NCBI GenBank assembly: GCA_964398215.1
Contig: CAYNNP010000323.1
Span: 1 to 6,161, forward strand
Direction of reading: 5' to 3'
DNA length: 6,161 nt
Source of the DNA: CAYNNP01 sp964398215
Lineage (GTDB): Bacteria; Planctomycetota; Planctomycetia; Pirellulales; Pirellulaceae
Below are positions 6,049 through 6,161 of this stretch, piece after piece. Positions within the stretch are counted from its first letter, which is position 1. Every line of letters begins with the position of its first letter. Both the position numbers and the translations under genes were made by a program. The notes under the pieces were generated by a model. That model was not told the origin of the DNA. It was given only the letters and a program-made list of their open reading frames with translations, and did not search any database.

Positions 6049-6161
6049 CAGGAGACCTTCGGTCAAAACAGCGATTCAGGAAGTCATCCAATGGTAGATG
6101 GCCCCGCAATTGTCTCAGATCAGCCGCAAGGTTGGCAACAGGCGCCAGTCGGCGATCAGGG
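6049..6161 (-). promoter_or_regulatory. Upstream region of the S9A peptidase gene
   Basis: These 113 bases to the window edge hold no recognisable gene. They contain the AAGG ribosome binding site just before the peptidase ATG and presumably its promoter. I saw no convincing -35/-10 pair, repeat or hairpin. A short minus-strand reading frame crossing this region overlaps the peptidase gene in another frame and has no family features. Confidence 0.3.

Noticed and set aside
6049..6066. TTG start for the S9A peptidase (729 aa)
   Set aside because: The ATG at 6048 has a ribosome binding site and gives a cleaner signal peptide.
1..6161. CRISPR arrays, tRNA or rRNA genes, insertion sequences, phage or toxin-antitoxin genes
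   Set aside because: No regularly spaced repeats, cloverleaf-like sequences, transposase motifs or terminal inverted repeats were seen on either strand.

Overview
The window looks like a piece of a planctomycete chromosome, most likely a Pirellulaceae/Rhodopirellula-type marine bacterium. This rests on three things: a bacterial tetrahydromethanopterin (H4MPT)-linked formaldehyde module (fae plus an MtdA/B/C-family dehydrogenase), which among bacteria is mainly known from methylotrophic proteobacteria and Planctomycetes; moderate GC; and weak or absent Shine-Dalgarno sites at several starts. The taxonomic placement is inference, because no rRNA or other marker is present.

Layout. (1) Positions 6-1130, minus strand: an ATP-grasp ligase-like protein of the type that accompanies H4MPT genes. 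(2) Positions 1131-1279: a divergent intergenic region that must carry the fae promoter and the fae leader. (3) Positions 1280-1777, plus strand: fae, formaldehyde-activating enzyme. (4) Positions 1832-1865: a strong intrinsic terminator with a perfect 10-bp stem and 8 T. (5) Positions 1896-3849, plus strand: a tightly packed three-gene unit made of methylene-H4MPT dehydrogenase (mtdC/mtdB type), an RraA-like class II aldolase-fold protein starting 4 nt later, and a small three-helix membrane protein whose GTG start directly abuts the preceding stop. (6) Positions 3877-6048, minus strand and convergent: a signal-peptide-bearing oligopeptidase B-type serine peptidase (S9A). (7) Positions 6049-6161: its upstream region, with no gene recognised.

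How they work together. Fae condenses formaldehyde with H4MPT to give methylene-H4MPT, and the dehydrogenase oxidises this to methenyl-H4MPT with NAD(P)+. These are the first two steps of H4MPT-dependent formaldehyde oxidation and detoxification. The ATP-grasp protein may build the pterin or furan cofactor. The aldolase-like and membrane proteins are not members of the classical pathway. Their close packing behind the dehydrogenase makes them the most interesting unknowns here. The peptidase looks unrelated.

The main points for follow-up are the terminator sitting between fae and mtdC with hardly any room for a downstream promoter, the RraA-like protein with an intact catalytic motif coupled to the C1 dehydrogenase, the paired His-His motifs on one predicted face of the membrane protein, and a substituted P2-specificity residue in the exported oligopeptidase B.
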